Positions 8,289 through 17,364 of a DNA stretch of 64,000 nt are shown in pieces. Numbering within the stretch: position 1 is the stretch's first letter; each line of letters starts with the position of its first letter. The stretch spans positions 248,001 to 312,000 of the forward strand of contig NZ_QZEZ01000002.1 in the NCBI RefSeq assembly GCF_003594885.1, in the 5' to 3' direction. The notes under the pieces were generated by a model. That model made no database searches, was not told the origin of the DNA, and worked only from the letters and a program-made list of their open reading frames with translations. The translations under genes were made by a program, and so were the position numbers. The DNA is from Vallicoccus soli (GTDB lineage: Bacteria > Actinomycetota > Actinomycetes > Motilibacterales > Motilibacteraceae).

Positions 8289-9452
8289 GTGCGCCTGCTG
8301 CCCATCGACGAGGACTACCTCCGCGAGACCATGCTCGAGCTGCTGCGCATGCCCAGCCCCTCGGGCCGCACCGACTCGGTCATGCAGCTCGTCGGCGAGC
8401 ACCTCACCAAGCTCGGCGTCAGCACGACGGTGACCCGCCGCGGCGTGCTGCGCGCGACGCTGCCCGGCGAGCTGCCCGGGTCGAGCCGGGCCGTCGCCGT
8501 GCACGCGGACACCATCGGCTGCATGGTCAAGCGGCTCAAGGACAACGGCCGCCTCGAGGTCGTGCCCGTCGGCACGCACAGCGCCCGCTTCGCCGAGGGC
8601 GCGCACGTGACGATCTTCGTCGACGACCTCGAGACGATCTACACGGGCACGGTCATCCCGCTGCTGTCGAGCGGGCACAACTACGGCGACGCGGTCGACA
8701 CGCAGGGCGTGGGCTGGGAGCACGTCGAGGTGCGCGTCGACGAGCCGGTCGGCGGGGCCGCGGACCTCGCCGCGCTCGGCATCCAGGTCGGCGACTTCGT
8801 GGCGCTGGACGCCTCGCCGCAGGTCACCCCCAACGGCTTCGTCAAGTCCCGCCACCTCGACGACAAGGCGGGCGTGGCGGCGTGCCTGGCGGCGTACAAG
8901 GCCCTCACCGAGGCCGGGGTGGGCATCCCCGTGACCGCGCACCTGCTCGTCACCATCGGCGAGGAGGTGGGCGTCGGCGCGACCCACGGGCTCGACGACT
9001 CGGTCGCCGAGCTCGTCGCGGTGGACAACGCGGTCGTCGCCGACGGGCAGCAGTCCCGCGAGGAGACCGTCAACATCGGGATGCACGACTCGACGGGCCC
9101 GTTCGACTACCACCTGACGCGGCGCCTGCTCGCGCTCGCCCGCGAGCACCACCTGCCGGTGCGCCGCGACATCTACCGCTTCTACCGCTCCGACGCGGCG
9201 CCGGCGGTGGAGTCCGGGCTCGAGCTGCGCACCGCCCTCGTCGGCTTCGGCATCGACTCCAGCCACGGGCACGAGCGGACGCACCTCGACGGGGTGCGCG
9301 CCGTGGCCGAGCTGCTCGTGCTCTACCTGCAGTCGCCGCTGACCTTCGAGGAGTGGGACGCGACGCCGACCGGCCCGCTCGAGGAGTTCCCGAGCGTCAC
9401 GGTGCAGCCGGCCGAGCCGGAGCCCGAGCACGGCCCCGGCCGCTGGGGCTGA
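8289..9452 (+). CDS. M42-family aminopeptidase of the NAGGN osmoprotectant system
   Basis: A 387-residue metallopeptidase of the M42 glutamyl-aminopeptidase/CelM type. Metal ligands and catalytic residues are visible: HADTIG near residue 71, HLDDKAG with the bridging Asp, EEVGVG with the catalytic Glu pair, a VDNAVV Asp, and the C-terminal HGHERTH. A recognised M42 subfamily is found with asnO and ngg as a three-gene cassette, and this protein has that subfamily's appearance. Here it lies 3.2 kb downstream of ngg, separated by two VOC genes and nadE. Its role in NAGGN metabolism (processing or turnover) is not established. It starts with GTG at 8289 behind a probable leaderless promoter and converges on the response regulator gene. 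Confidence 0.85.
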   Translation: MRLLPIDEDYLRETMLELLRMPSPSGRTDSVMQLVGEHLTKLGVSTTVTRRGVLRATLPGELPGSSRAVAVHADTIGCMVKRLKDNGRLEVVPVGTHSARFAEGAHVTIFVDDLETIYTGTVIPLLSSGHNYGDAVDTQGVGWEHVEVRVDEPVGGAADLAALGIQVGDFVALDASPQVTPNGFVKSRHLDDKAGVAACLAAYKALTEAGVGIPVTAHLLVTIGEEVGVGATHGLDDSVAELVAVDNAVVADGQQSREETVNIGMHDSTGPFDYHLTRRLLALAREHHLPVRRDIYRFYRSDAAPAVESGLELRTALVGFGIDSSHGHERTHLDGVRAVAELLVLYLQSPLTFEEWDATPTGPLEEFPSVTVQPAEPEPEHGPGRWG

Positions 9453-9477
9453 GCCCGTCCCCCGACCCCGCGACCTG

Positions 9478-10143
9478 CTAGGTCCGCGGGTCCCCGTCGA
9501 GGCCCTGCTCGAGGGCGTACCGCACGAGCTGCGAGCGGTTGTGCAGCTGCAGCTTGCCCAGGACGTTCTGCACGTGGTTCTGCACGGTGCGGTGGCTGAT
9601 GCCGAGGCGCTCGGCGACCTGCTTGTACGGCACCCCGGTCGCCACGGCGCGCAGCACCTCGGTCTCCCGGGCGGTGAGGCTGGGCGCCGCGGGGCCCTCG
9701 CCCGCGGGCGCGGCGGCCATGCGGCGGTACTCGCCGAGCACCAGGCCCGCGAGCCCCGGCGTGAAGACGGCCCGGCCCTCAGCCGTGGCCCGCACGGCGG
9801 CGACGAGCTCCTCGCGGGACGCCGACTTCACGAGGTAGCCGGTGGCGCCCGCCTTCACCGCCTCGAGCACGTCGCCCTGCTCCCCGCTCGCCGACAGCAC
9901 CAGCACCCGCACCGGCGGCTCCCCCGCCGTCACCCGGCGCGCCACCTCGACGCCGGGGACGCCGGGCAGCTGCAGGTCGAGCACGAGCACGTCCGGGCGC
10001 GCCGCGGGCACCCGGCGCAGCGCCTCGTCGCCGGTGGCGGCCGTGGCGACGACGGCGAACCCCTCCTGCTCGAGGTCGCGGGCCACCGCGTCGCGCCACA
10101 TCGGGTGGTCGTCCACGACCATCACCCGCAGCGCCGCGCTCAC
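9478..10143 (-). CDS. LuxR/NarL-family response regulator
   Basis: A 221-residue two-domain regulator. The N-terminal receiver shows the acidic pair VVDDHP, the phospho-acceptor Asp near 55 in VLVLDLQLPG, and the conserved Lys in GYLVKSAS. The C-terminal LuxR-type helix-turn-helix runs from LTARETEVLRAVATG to HRTVQNHVQNVL. GTG 10143 overlaps the stop of the upstream histidine kinase by 4 bases, so the pair is translationally coupled and surely works together. Target genes are not evident; the adjacent acyltransferase is a possible partner only by position. No second regulator of this type occurs in the window. Confidence 0.93.
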   Translation of the reverse strand: MSAALRVMVVDDHPMWRDAVARDLEQEGFAVVATAATGDEALRRVPAARPDVLVLDLQLPGVPGVEVARRVTAGEPPVRVLVLSASGEQGDVLEAVKAGATGYLVKSASREELVAAVRATAEGRAVFTPGLAGLVLGEYRRMAAAPAGEGPAAPSLTARETEVLRAVATGVPYKQVAERLGISHRTVQNHVQNVLGKLQLHNRSQLVRYALEQGLDGDPRT

Positions 10144-11252
10144 CGCGGCACCCGCAGCTCGACCGTGGTGCCCGTGCCCGGCGCGGAGGCCACCGAGGCC
10201 GCGCCCCCGAGGTCGCGCACCCGGCCCACGATGGACTGCGCGACGCCCAGCCGGCCGGCGGCCACCGCCTCCTCGAGCCGCCCCGGGGCCACGCCGGGCC
10301 CCTCGTCGCGCACCACGACCGTCACCGCGTCCCCCTCGTCGTCCACGAGCACCCACACCGGCGCGCCCGGCGCGTGCCGGCGCGCGTTGTCCAGCGCCGC
10401 CCCCACCGCCGCGGCCAGCTCCCGCGCGGTCGCGGCCGGCAGCTCCACGGCCCCCGCCGGCGCGGCGACCTGGGCGCCCGGGCCGGCCAGGGACCGTACG
10501 AGCGCCACGAGGTCCAGCTCCGCCGGCGGGGCGGCCGCCCGGCTCGCGCCGCCCGGGGCCGCCGCCCGCCCGGCGACGAGGGAGCGCAGCGCCGCCTCCT
10601 GCTCCGCGGCCAGCCGGGCCAGCGCGGGGTCCACGCCGTCGCCGGCGCGCCGCCCGACGAGGGCGAGCACCTGGAGCACCCCGTCGTGCACCACCCGCGC
10701 GAGCCGGTCGCGCTCCTGCGCGGCCGCGAGCCGGCGCTGCTCGCGGGCCAGGCGCTCCTCCGCGTCGCGGGCCCGGCGCACGGCCCAGCCGACGATCGCG
10801 CCGGCGAGGAGGAGCAGCAGCGCGTTGTGCAGCGTCGTCGGAGCGGGCTCGCCGCGCACCGCGAGCCCCGCCGCGCCGACCACGAGGGCCGCCCCGGCGC
10901 CGGCCCAGGGGCCGCGGACCACCGCCGCGGCGAGGACGGCGGCGGCGGGCCAGACGATCGGCAGCGTCTGCGTGCCCCGGTCGATCCGCTCGGGCGCGTC
11001 GACGAGGGCCGTGCTGAGCACGGCGCACGCGGCGAGCACGACGTCGAGCACGGCCACCCGGTCGCGCGGGGCGCGGGCGTAGAGCGGGACGGCCGCGGCC
11101 GTCCACAGCGCCATCGCGGCCACGACCGCCCACGCCAGGCCCGGCCGGGGCAGCTCGCCCTGCACCCGGACGAGGACGGCGGCGGCGTACGCCAGCGCGA
11201 GGGCGCGGAACACCGCGACCGCCCGCCACAGCGGGACCTCGACCGCCGGCAC
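10140..11252 (-). CDS. Membrane sensor histidine kinase (NarX/DesK type)
   Basis: A 370-residue kinase. About five hydrophobic segments occupy residues 10-165 with no sizeable extracellular sensor domain. A dimerisation helix follows, with ERDRLARVVHDGVLQ placing the phosphorylated His near 187, and then a HATPase_c domain with ALDNARRH (N box), VRDEGPGV (G1 box) and APGTGTTVEL. This is the class that pairs with LuxR-type regulators, and the regulator gene overlaps its stop by 4 bases. GTG start at 11252, 21 bases after the acyltransferase stop, so all three genes may form one transcript. The signal sensed is unknown. Confidence 0.92.
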   Translation of the reverse strand: MPAVEVPLWRAVAVFRALALAYAAAVLVRVQGELPRPGLAWAVVAAMALWTAAAVPLYARAPRDRVAVLDVVLAACAVLSTALVDAPERIDRGTQTLPIVWPAAAVLAAAVVRGPWAGAGAALVVGAAGLAVRGEPAPTTLHNALLLLLAGAIVGWAVRRARDAEERLAREQRRLAAAQERDRLARVVHDGVLQVLALVGRRAGDGVDPALARLAAEQEAALRSLVAGRAAAPGGASRAAAPPAELDLVALVRSLAGPGAQVAAPAGAVELPAATARELAAAVGAALDNARRHAPGAPVWVLVDDEGDAVTVVVRDEGPGVAPGRLEEAVAAGRLGVAQSIVGRVRDLGGAASVASAPGTGTTVELRVPR

Positions 11253-11273
11253 GGGCGCGCGGAGCGGGGCGGG

Positions 11274-12002
11274 TCAGGCGGCGGGGCGGTCCACGGCGGA
11301 GGTGCCGCCCCCGGAGCCGCCGGCGCGCTTGAGGGCCTCCTTGGCCGACGCGGCGTACACGTCGACGTACTCCTGCCCGGAGAGCTGCATGAGCTCGTAC
11401 ATGACCTCGTCGGTGATGGACCGCAGGACGAACCGGTCGCCCTCCATGCCCTCGTAGCGCGAGAAGTCCAGCGGCCTGCCGATGCGCACGCCCACCCGCA
11501 TGACCTTGGGGATGACCTGGCCGGGCGGCTGCGCCTTCTCGGTGTCGATCATCGCCACCGGGATCACGGGGACCCGGCCCTCCAGCGCCATGCGGGCCAC
11601 GCCGGTCTTGCCGCGGTAGAGCCGCCCGTCCGGGGAGCGGGTGCCCTCGGGGTAGATGCCGAGCAGCTCGCCCGAGCGCAGCACCTTGAGCCCGGTGCGC
11701 AGCGCCGCCTCGCTCGCGCGGCCGCCGGAGCGGTCCACCGGGAGCTGGCGCGCGGCCTCGAAGAACTTCGCCGTCGCACGGCCCTTGAGCCCGCGGCCGG
11801 TGAAGTAGTCGGACTTCGCCAGGAACGTCACCCGCCGGTCGAGCACGAGCGGCAGGAAGATCGAGTCGGAGAACGAGAGGTGGTTGCTGGCGAGGATCGC
11901 CGCCCCCTCGGCGGGCACGTTCTCCAGGCCCTCGACCTCGGGCCGGAACGCGACCCGCAGGGCCGGCCCGACCAGGAGGTGCTTGAGCACCCAGTAGAAC
12001 AT
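11274..12002 (-). CDS. 1-acyl-sn-glycerol-3-phosphate acyltransferase (PlsC family)
   Basis: A 242-residue membrane-associated acyltransferase that would transfer an acyl chain to lysophosphatidate or a related lysolipid. The NHLSFSDS sequence (HxxxxD catalytic motif) lies near residue 40, and YPEGTRSPDG is the second substrate-binding motif near 128. The ATG at 12002 is preceded by GGAGG; a TAGTGT hexamer (12032-12037, minus strand) is a plausible -10. A homologue, Rv2182c, sits next to PIM mannosyltransferase genes in mycobacteria, and glycosyltransferases occur about 10 kb away here. The specific acceptor is not determined. Confidence 0.9.
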   Translation of the reverse strand: MFYWVLKHLLVGPALRVAFRPEVEGLENVPAEGAAILASNHLSFSDSIFLPLVLDRRVTFLAKSDYFTGRGLKGRATAKFFEAARQLPVDRSGGRASEAALRTGLKVLRSGELLGIYPEGTRSPDGRLYRGKTGVARMALEGRVPVIPVAMIDTEKAQPPGQVIPKVMRVGVRIGRPLDFSRYEGMEGDRFVLRSITDEVMYELMQLSGQEYVDVYAASAKEALKRAGGSGGGTSAVDRPAA

Positions 12003-12119
12003 CCGCCACCTCCGCCGAGCCGTGTCGGTGAACACTATGGCAAGCCCGTGCCCGCGTGCGACGATGCGCGGGTGCCGTGCCCGCCGCTCCCCCGCCGACC
12101 GGTCCCAGGGCGGCCCTGA

Positions 12120-12947
12120 GTGGCCGGCCCCGCCGGCCGCGGCAACGGGCTGACCGCCGCGGCGTACGTCCCCCTGGCCGACCTGCAGCCCTACGTCGCC
12201 GACGCCGTGCTCGACCTGCTCGCCGACGCCGGCATCGCGGCGTACGCGGCCCCGGCGGGCGAGCGGCGCACCAGCGAGATCGTCGCGCCGCGCGTGCGCA
12301 GCGTCCTGGACCGGGTCTACGTCGACAGCGGCTCGCGCGAGCGGGCCCGGACCCTGCTCGCCGCGGCGCGCGAGGACCTCGAGGGCGGCCCCGCGGGTCC
12401 CGCGGGCCCCGCCGCGCCCGCGTCCCCCTCCTCCCCCGCGTCGCCCCCCGCCGCGCCGAGCGACGACGAGGTGTGGGCGCAGCTCGTCGCCTCGTACGAC
12501 GCCCCGGCGCCGGCCGGCGCCGGCCCGTGGCCGGACGCGGAGGACGTGGCCCGCGAGGACGTCCCCCGCGGCCTGCGGTGGCGTCGCGCGGACGACGCGG
12601 CGCCGGCGGGCGCCGGCGGGGAGGACGCGGACGGGACCGGCGACCCCGACGACGACTGGGGCCCCCGCCGCCCGGAGGGCGGGGAGCCGGCGCCGCGCCG
12701 CGACCCCGAGGAGCACTTCGTCCCGCCGCCCCCGCCGCCGCTGCCCCGCGGGGACGCGGTCTCGCGCTGGGCCTGGCTGGGCCTGCTCGGCACCCCCGTC
12801 TTCTTCTTCCTCGCCGTGCTCCTCGACCTCGACCTCGAGGGCTGGATGGTGCTCCTCGGCGTCGCCGCCTTCGTGGGAGGCTTCGTCGTGCTCGTGGCCC
12901 GCATGGGCGACGGGCGCGGCGACGCCGACGACGGCGCCGTCGTCTGA
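12120..12947 (+). CDS. Hypothetical membrane protein with DUF2007-like N-terminus
   Basis: A 275-residue protein. Residues 12-95 (VPLADLQPYVADAVLDLLAD ... VYVDSGSRERARTLL) resemble the small DUF2007 putative signalling domain found in actinobacterial membrane proteins. A long low-complexity Ala/Pro/Ser and acidic linker follows. Two hydrophobic segments occupy roughly residues 215-262. GTG 12120 directly follows a TGA in the same frame, so no upstream extension is possible; a recognisable ribosome site is lacking. It is 25 bases ahead of the LOR/SDH gene and probably co-transcribed. Function unknown; the domain assignment is tentative. Confidence 0.6.
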   Translation: MAGPAGRGNGLTAAAYVPLADLQPYVADAVLDLLADAGIAAYAAPAGERRTSEIVAPRVRSVLDRVYVDSGSRERARTLLAAAREDLEGGPAGPAGPAAPASPSSPASPPAAPSDDEVWAQLVASYDAPAPAGAGPWPDAEDVAREDVPRGLRWRRADDAAPAGAGGEDADGTGDPDDDWGPRRPEGGEPAPRRDPEEHFVPPPPPPLPRGDAVSRWAWLGLLGTPVFFFLAVLLDLDLEGWMVLLGVAAFVGGFVVLVARMGDGRGDADDGAVV

Positions 12948-12972
12948 GCCGACGGGCGGGAGGCGGAGCGGC

Positions 12973-14208
12973 GTGGCCGGGATGAGCGAGACCGTCGAGA
13001 TCCGGGGCCACCTCATCGACTCGGGCGTGCTGTCCGGCGTGCTCGACGCGATCCGGGAGTACGGCGCCGACTACACGATCGACCGGTTCGACGTCGGCAA
13101 GGACCAGCCCGACGCGTCGTACGCGCGCCTCACCGTGCGCCACGACGACGCCGCGACCCTGGCCCGGCTCCTCGGCACCCTGCAGGGCGCCGGGGTCAAC
13201 CTCGCCGAGGCCGCGGACGCGCTGCTGCGCCCGACCGACGGCGACGGGGTCTTCCCGGAGGACTTCTACTCCACGACGAACCTCGAGACGTCCGTGCGCC
13301 TCGGGGGCCGGTGGGTGCCGGTGGAGCCGCCGGAGATGGACTGCGGCATCGTCGTCGCGGACGGGCGGGCGCGCACCGTCGCGGTGAGCGACGTGCGCGC
13401 CGGCGAGCTCGTGGTCTGCGGCGCGCGCGGCGTGCGCGTCGAGGTGCCGCAGCAGCTGCGCTCCTCGGCGGAGGCGTTCGAGTTCATGAACTCGGTCGTG
13501 TCGAGCGAGAAGCCGCAGGCCCTGCTCGTGCGCCAGGTCGCCGACGAGGTCCGCGCGGTCAAGGCCCGCGGCGAGCGGGTGCTCTGGGTGGCCGGCCCGG
13601 CGGTCGTGCACACCGGCGCCGCCCCGGCGATGGTCGCGCTGGTCGAGGCGGGCTTCGTCGACGTCCTCTTCGCGGGCAACGCCCTCGCCACCCACGACAT
13701 CGAGTCCGCCCTCTACGGCACCTCGCTCGGGGTGGACCTGACCCGCGGCGCCGGCGTCGACCACGGCCACGAGCACCACATCCGGGCCATCAACCGCATC
13801 CGCCGCGCCGGGTCGATCGCCGCGGCGGTCGAGCAGGGCGTGCTCACGGGCGGGGTCATGCACGCGCTGGTGCGCCAGGGCGCGCCGTACGTCCTCGTCG
13901 GCTCGGTCCGCGACGACGGCCCGCTCCCCGACGTGCTCACCGACGTCGTCGAGGGCCAGCGCGCCATGCGCCGCGAGCTGCACGACGTCGGCGTCGCGGT
14001 CATGGTGGCGACGATGCTGCACTCCGTCGCCACGGGGAACCTCCTGCCCGCGCGCGTGCCGCTCTTCTGCGTCGACATCAACCCCGCGACGGTCACCAAG
14101 CTCTCGGACCGCGGCTCCTCGCAGGCCCAGGGCATCGTCACCGACATCGGGCTGTTCCTCGAGACCCTCGCCGGCGAGCTCGTCCCGGGGTGGGACGCGC
14201 AGCGCTGA
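12973..14208 (+). CDS. TIGR00300-family LOR/SDH-domain protein, ornithine cyclodeaminase-like
   Basis: A 411-residue protein. The N-terminal ~110 residues (SETVEIRGHLIDSGVLSGVL) form the LOR/SDH bifunctional-enzyme conserved domain. The remainder matches the TIGR00300 family, in which an archaeal member acts as an NAD-dependent ornithine cyclodeaminase and cyanobacterial members are fused to arginine dihydrolase. Likely reaction: ornithine to proline plus ammonia, but this is inference from distant relatives. DCGIVV, HTGAAPAMVALVEAGFVDV and FCVDINPATVTKL are conserved-looking blocks. The start may be GTG 12973 or ATG 12982; GGAGGCGGAG at 12959-12968 suits GTG better. No arginine or proline genes are adjacent. 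Confidence 0.75.
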   Translation: MAGMSETVEIRGHLIDSGVLSGVLDAIREYGADYTIDRFDVGKDQPDASYARLTVRHDDAATLARLLGTLQGAGVNLAEAADALLRPTDGDGVFPEDFYSTTNLETSVRLGGRWVPVEPPEMDCGIVVADGRARTVAVSDVRAGELVVCGARGVRVEVPQQLRSSAEAFEFMNSVVSSEKPQALLVRQVADEVRAVKARGERVLWVAGPAVVHTGAAPAMVALVEAGFVDVLFAGNALATHDIESALYGTSLGVDLTRGAGVDHGHEHHIRAINRIRRAGSIAAAVEQGVLTGGVMHALVRQGAPYVLVGSVRDDGPLPDVLTDVVEGQRAMRRELHDVGVAVMVATMLHSVATGNLLPARVPLFCVDINPATVTKLSDRGSSQAQGIVTDIGLFLETLAGELVPGWDAQR

Positions 14209-14230
14209 GCGGGGCCGGGGGGCCCGGGCG

Positions 14231-14247
14231 CCGGTCACGGTGACCGG
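14231..14247. other. Perfect inverted repeat, operator or terminator
   Basis: CCGGTCAC-G-GTGACCGG is an 8-bp perfect inverted repeat with a 1-base centre, lying 22 bases after the LOR/SDH stop and 10 bases before the iron box. The tiny loop makes a protein-binding palindrome more likely than an RNA terminator, but neither is proved. Confidence 0.45.
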
Positions 14248-14257
14248 GGGGAGCTGC

Positions 14258-14276
14258 TCAGGTTAGGCTCACCTGC
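14258..14276 (+). promoter_or_regulatory. IdeR/DmdR-type iron box
   Basis: TCAGGTTAGGCTCACCTGC matches the 19-base consensus TTAGGTTAGGCTAACCTAA at 15 of 19 positions, including the whole AGGTTAGGCT core. It lies 37 bases ahead of the first FecCD permease. By family knowledge, Fe(II)-loaded IdeR/DmdR binding would repress the importer when iron is sufficient. Confidence 0.82.
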
Positions 14277-14312
14277 GTACGTCCTCCCCGAGCCGCTGGA
14301 GCACCGCGACCC

Positions 14313-15371
14313 ATGACCGCTGCGGCACCCCCCGCCCCCGTACGGGCGGACCCGCCGGCGCGGGGGCTCGCCCGGGCGCGCGGCGCGCGGGTCGCCGTCC
14401 TGCTCGCCGTCACCGCGGCGCTCGTCGTCGTGGTCCTCGCGAGCATCGCGGTCGGCGCGCGCTCGATCCCCCTCGGCGAGGTGTGGTCCGCCCTGTGGTC
14501 CCCCACGGGCTCGGACGAGGACGTCATCGTGCGCTCGCTGCGCGTCCCGCGCACCGTCCTCGGGCTCGCCGTGGGCGCGGCGCTGGGGGTCGCCGGCGCG
14601 CTCATCCAGGGCCACACCCGCAACCCGCTGGCCGACCCCGGGCTGCTCGGCGTCACCTTCGGCGCGTCCTTCGCCGTGGTCCTCGCCATCTACCTGCTGG
14701 GGGTCACCTCGGCGCTCGGGTACGTCTGGTTCGCCTTCGCCGGCGCCCTGGCCGCCAGCGTCGTCGTCTTCGTCCTCGGCTCGGCCGGCCCGGCCGGGGG
14801 CACGCCCGTGACGCTCGCGCTCGCCGGCGCCGCCGTCAGCGCCCTGCTGCAGGCCCTCACCAGCGCGGTGGTGCTGCTCGACGTGACCACCCTCGACGCG
14901 TACCGGTTCTGGAACGTCGGCTCGCTCGCCGGGCGCGACGTGGAGGTCCTCGGCCAGCTCGCGCCGTTCCTCGTGCTCGGCCTGGTCCTGTCGCTCGCGC
15001 ACGCCCCCGCCCTCAACACGCTGTCCCTCGGCGAGGACGTCGCGCGCGGGCTCGGCCAGGACGTGCGCGCCACCCGGGTCGTCGGCGTCGTGGCCATCAC
15101 CCTGCTCGCCGGCGCCGCGACCGCCGCCTGCGGGCCGATCGCCTTCGTCGGGCTCGTCGTGCCGCACGTGGCCCGCGCGCTGACCGGGCCCGACCAGCGC
15201 TGGCTCGTCCCCTGCGCCGGGCTCCTCGGCGCCCTGCTGCTGCTCACCGCCGACGTCGTCGGCCGGGTCGTCGCCCGGCCCGGCGAGCTGCAGGTCGGCA
15301 TCGTGCTGGCCGTCGTCGGCGCGCCGTTCTTCGTCGCGCTCGTGCGCCGGCGCAAGCTGGCCGCCCTGTGA
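14313..15371 (+). CDS. FecCD-family iron-siderophore ABC permease
   Basis: A 352-residue integral membrane permease of the FecCD/BtuC type with about nine to ten hydrophobic helices. Family landmarks include the [22 protein letters not shown] entry (split here as VPRTVLGL and [12 protein letters not shown]), [15 protein letters not shown], and the C-terminal [15 protein letters not shown] coupling segment. It imports an Fe(III)-chelate together with the next permease and ATPase. ATG 14313 lies 37 bases after the iron box. Its stop overlaps the next gene by 4 bases. No substrate-binding lipoprotein is encoded nearby, so the ligand is unknown. Confidence 0.93.
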   Translation: MTAAAPPAPVRADPPARGLARARGARVAVLLAVTAALVVVVLASIAVGARSIPLGEVWSALWSPTGSDEDVIVRSLRVPRTVLGLAVGAALGVAGALIQGHTRNPLADPGLLGVTFGASFAVVLAIYLLGVTSALGYVWFAFAGALAASVVVFVLGSAGPAGGTPVTLALAGAAVSALLQALTSAVVLLDVTTLDAYRFWNVGSLAGRDVEVLGQLAPFLVLGLVLSLAHAPALNTLSLGEDVARGLGQDVRATRVVGVVAITLLAGAATAACGPIAFVGLVVPHVARALTGPDQRWLVPCAGLLGALLLLTADVVGRVVARPGELQVGIVLAVVGAPFFVALVRRRKLAAL

Positions 15372-16453
15372 GCGCCACCCTGCAGCGCCCGCCGGCCGGG
15401 CCGCTGCCGCACCGGCGCGCCGTGCGCCTCGGCCCGGTGTCGGGCACCTGGACCCCCCGCGGCGTCCTCGTCCCGCTCGTCCTCGCCGCGCTCTGCGCCC
15501 TGCTCGTGGCGCTCGGCGTGGCCCGCGGCGACCTGGCCCTGCCCCTGGGCGACGTGCTGCGCATCCTCGCCGGCGGCGGCGAGGGCGCGGAGCGCTTCGT
15601 CGTGGTGGACCTGCGCCTGCCCCGCGCGCTGACCGGGCTGCTCGTCGGCGCGTCCTTCGGGCTCGCCGGGGCGCTCACGCAGACCATCACCCGCAACCCG
15701 CTGGCCAGCCCCGACCTGCTGGGCATCACCGCCGGCGCCGGCGCCGCGGCGGTCGCCCTCATCGTCCTGGGCGGCGGCGCCGCCGGGGGCGCCCTCGCGT
15801 ACGTCGGCCTCCCGCTCTCCGCGCTGCTCGGCGGCCTGCTCACCGGGGTCGCGGTGTACGCGCTGGCGTGGCGCGGCGGCATCGACGGCTTCCGCTTCGT
15901 CCTCGTCGGCATCGGGTTCAGCGCGGCCCTGGGCTCGGTGACGTCCTGGCTGCTGCTGCGCGCGGAGATCACCGACGCGGGGCGCGCCCAGGTGTGGCTC
16001 ACCGGCAGCCTCAACGCCCGCGGCTGGGAGCACGTGCTGCCCGCGCTCGTGGCGCTCGTCGTCGTCGGCGGCGCCGTGCTCGTGGCCGCGTTCGCGCTGC
16101 GGGCGCTCGCGCTCGGCGACGACAGCGCCCGCGGGCTCGGGGTGCGCCTGCAGCTCGGGCAGGGCGCGCTGCTGCTCGCCGGCGTGGTCCTCGCCGCGGT
16201 CGCCACCGCCTGCGCCGGCCCCATCGCCTTCGTGGCCCTCTGCGCGCCGCAGATCGCGCTGCGCCTCGTGCGCAGCCCCGGGCCGCCGCTGCTGGCCAGC
16301 GCGCTCGTCGGCGCCGCCATCGTCCTGGGCGGCGACCTCGTGGCCCGCACCCTCCTGCCCGTCGAGCTGCCGGTCGGCATCGTGACCGCCGCGCTCGGGG
16401 CGCCGTACCTGCTCCACCTGCTCGTCCGCCGCACCCGGGAGGCCAGCGCATGA
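15368..16453 (+). CDS. FecCD-family iron-siderophore ABC permease, second subunit
   Basis: A 361-residue FecCD permease, the heterodimer partner of the preceding subunit. A hydrophilic N-terminal stretch of about 35 residues is followed by multiple helices, [19 protein letters not shown], and [17 protein letters not shown] near the C terminus. GTG 15368 overlaps the upstream stop (GTGA), and its own stop overlaps the ATPase ATG at 16450 (ATGA), so all three proteins are translationally coupled. Regulation should follow the upstream iron box. Confidence 0.93.
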   Translation: MSATLQRPPAGPLPHRRAVRLGPVSGTWTPRGVLVPLVLAALCALLVALGVARGDLALPLGDVLRILAGGGEGAERFVVVDLRLPRALTGLLVGASFGLAGALTQTITRNPLASPDLLGITAGAGAAAVALIVLGGGAAGGALAYVGLPLSALLGGLLTGVAVYALAWRGGIDGFRFVLVGIGFSAALGSVTSWLLLRAEITDAGRAQVWLTGSLNARGWEHVLPALVALVVVGGAVLVAAFALRALALGDDSARGLGVRLQLGQGALLLAGVVLAAVATACAGPIAFVALCAPQIALRLVRSPGPPLLASALVGAAIVLGGDLVARTLLPVELPVGIVTAALGAPYLLHLLVRRTREASA

Positions 16454-17298
16454 GCCCCAGCACCCCCGTCGCGCCGCACCCCGGCGTGCCCGAGGACCTG
16501 CGCGCCCCCCGGGCGCGGCTGCAGGCGCGCGGCGTGACCCTCGGCTACGGCGAGCGGGTCGTCGTCGACGGCCTCGACCTCGAGGTCGTCGAGGGCACGG
16601 TGACCGCGGTGATCGGTCCGAACGGCTGCGGCAAGTCCACCCTGCTGCGCGCCCTCGGGCGCCTGCTGGCCCCGCGCGGCGGGCAGGTGCTGCTCGACGG
16701 CAAGCGGATCGACGCGCTGCGCACCCGCGACGTCGCCAAGGTGCTCGGGCTGCTGCCGCAGGCGCCGACCGCCCCCGAGGGGCTGACCGTCGGCGACCTG
16801 GTGGCGCGCGGGCGCCACCCGCACCAGTCGTGGTTCCGCCAGTGGTCCCGCGACGACGAGGAGCACGTCGCCGAGGCGCTGACCCGCACCGGGATGCTCG
16901 AGCTCGCCGACCGGCCCGTCGACGAGCTCTCGGGCGGGCAGCGCCAGCGCGCCTGGATCTCCATGGCCCTCGCGCAGGGCACCGACGTGCTCCTGCTCGA
17001 CGAGCCCACGACCTACCTCGACCTGGCGCACGCCGTCGACGTGCTCGACCTCGTCGACGAGCTCAACGCCACCCTCGGGCGGACCGTCGTCATGGTCCTG
17101 CACGACCTCAACCTGGCCGCCCGCTACGCCGACCGGCTCGTCGTCATGGCCGGCGGGCGCGTCGTCGCGGCCGGAGCCCCCGGCGACGTGCTCACGCCGG
17201 AGCTGCTCGAGGAGGTCTTCGGCCTCGCCGCGCGGGTCCTGCCCGACCCCGTCACGGGCCGTCCCCTCGTGGTGCCCGTGGGGCGCCGCCGCCGCTGA
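16450..17298 (+). CDS. Iron-siderophore ABC transporter ATP-binding protein
   Basis: A 282-residue ABC ATPase of the FepC type. Walker A is GPNGCGKST near residue 58, the signature [11 protein letters not shown] near 160, Walker [13 protein letters not shown], and the switch His lies in [11 protein letters not shown] roughly 22-residue Pro-rich extension precedes the domain. It energises the two FecCD subunits encoded immediately upstream and is the last gene of that coupled operon. The start at 16450 is fixed by the ATGA overlap. Confidence 0.95.
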   Translation: MSPSTPVAPHPGVPEDLRAPRARLQARGVTLGYGERVVVDGLDLEVVEGTVTAVIGPNGCGKSTLLRALGRLLAPRGGQVLLDGKRIDALRTRDVAKVLGLLPQAPTAPEGLTVGDLVARGRHPHQSWFRQWSRDDEEHVAEALTRTGMLELADRPVDELSGGQRQRAWISMALAQGTDVLLLDEPTTYLDLAHAVDVLDLVDELNATLGRTVVMVLHDLNLAARYADRLVVMAGGRVVAAGAPGDVLTPELLEEVFGLAARVLPDPVTGRPLVVPVGRRRR

Positions 17299-17364
17299 GG
17301 GTTGGGGCGGGCCCCGGCGGAGCACGCTCCCGGGCGTCGAGGACGACCCCACCCGGGAGGACCC

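Noticed and set aside
12072-12119. A 15-codon upstream frame (GTG to TGA) abutting the start of the hypothetical membrane protein
   Set aside because: It could be a leader peptide with termination-reinitiation at TGAGTG, but its sequence is Pro/Arg low complexity and nothing else supports expression.
9478-14238. A single open minus-strand frame of nearly 1600 codons
   Set aside because: It runs through the response regulator frame and then antisense to well-supported + strand genes (LOR/SDH, hypothetical). Only its last 221 codons are a real gene; long spurious frames are expected at this GC content.
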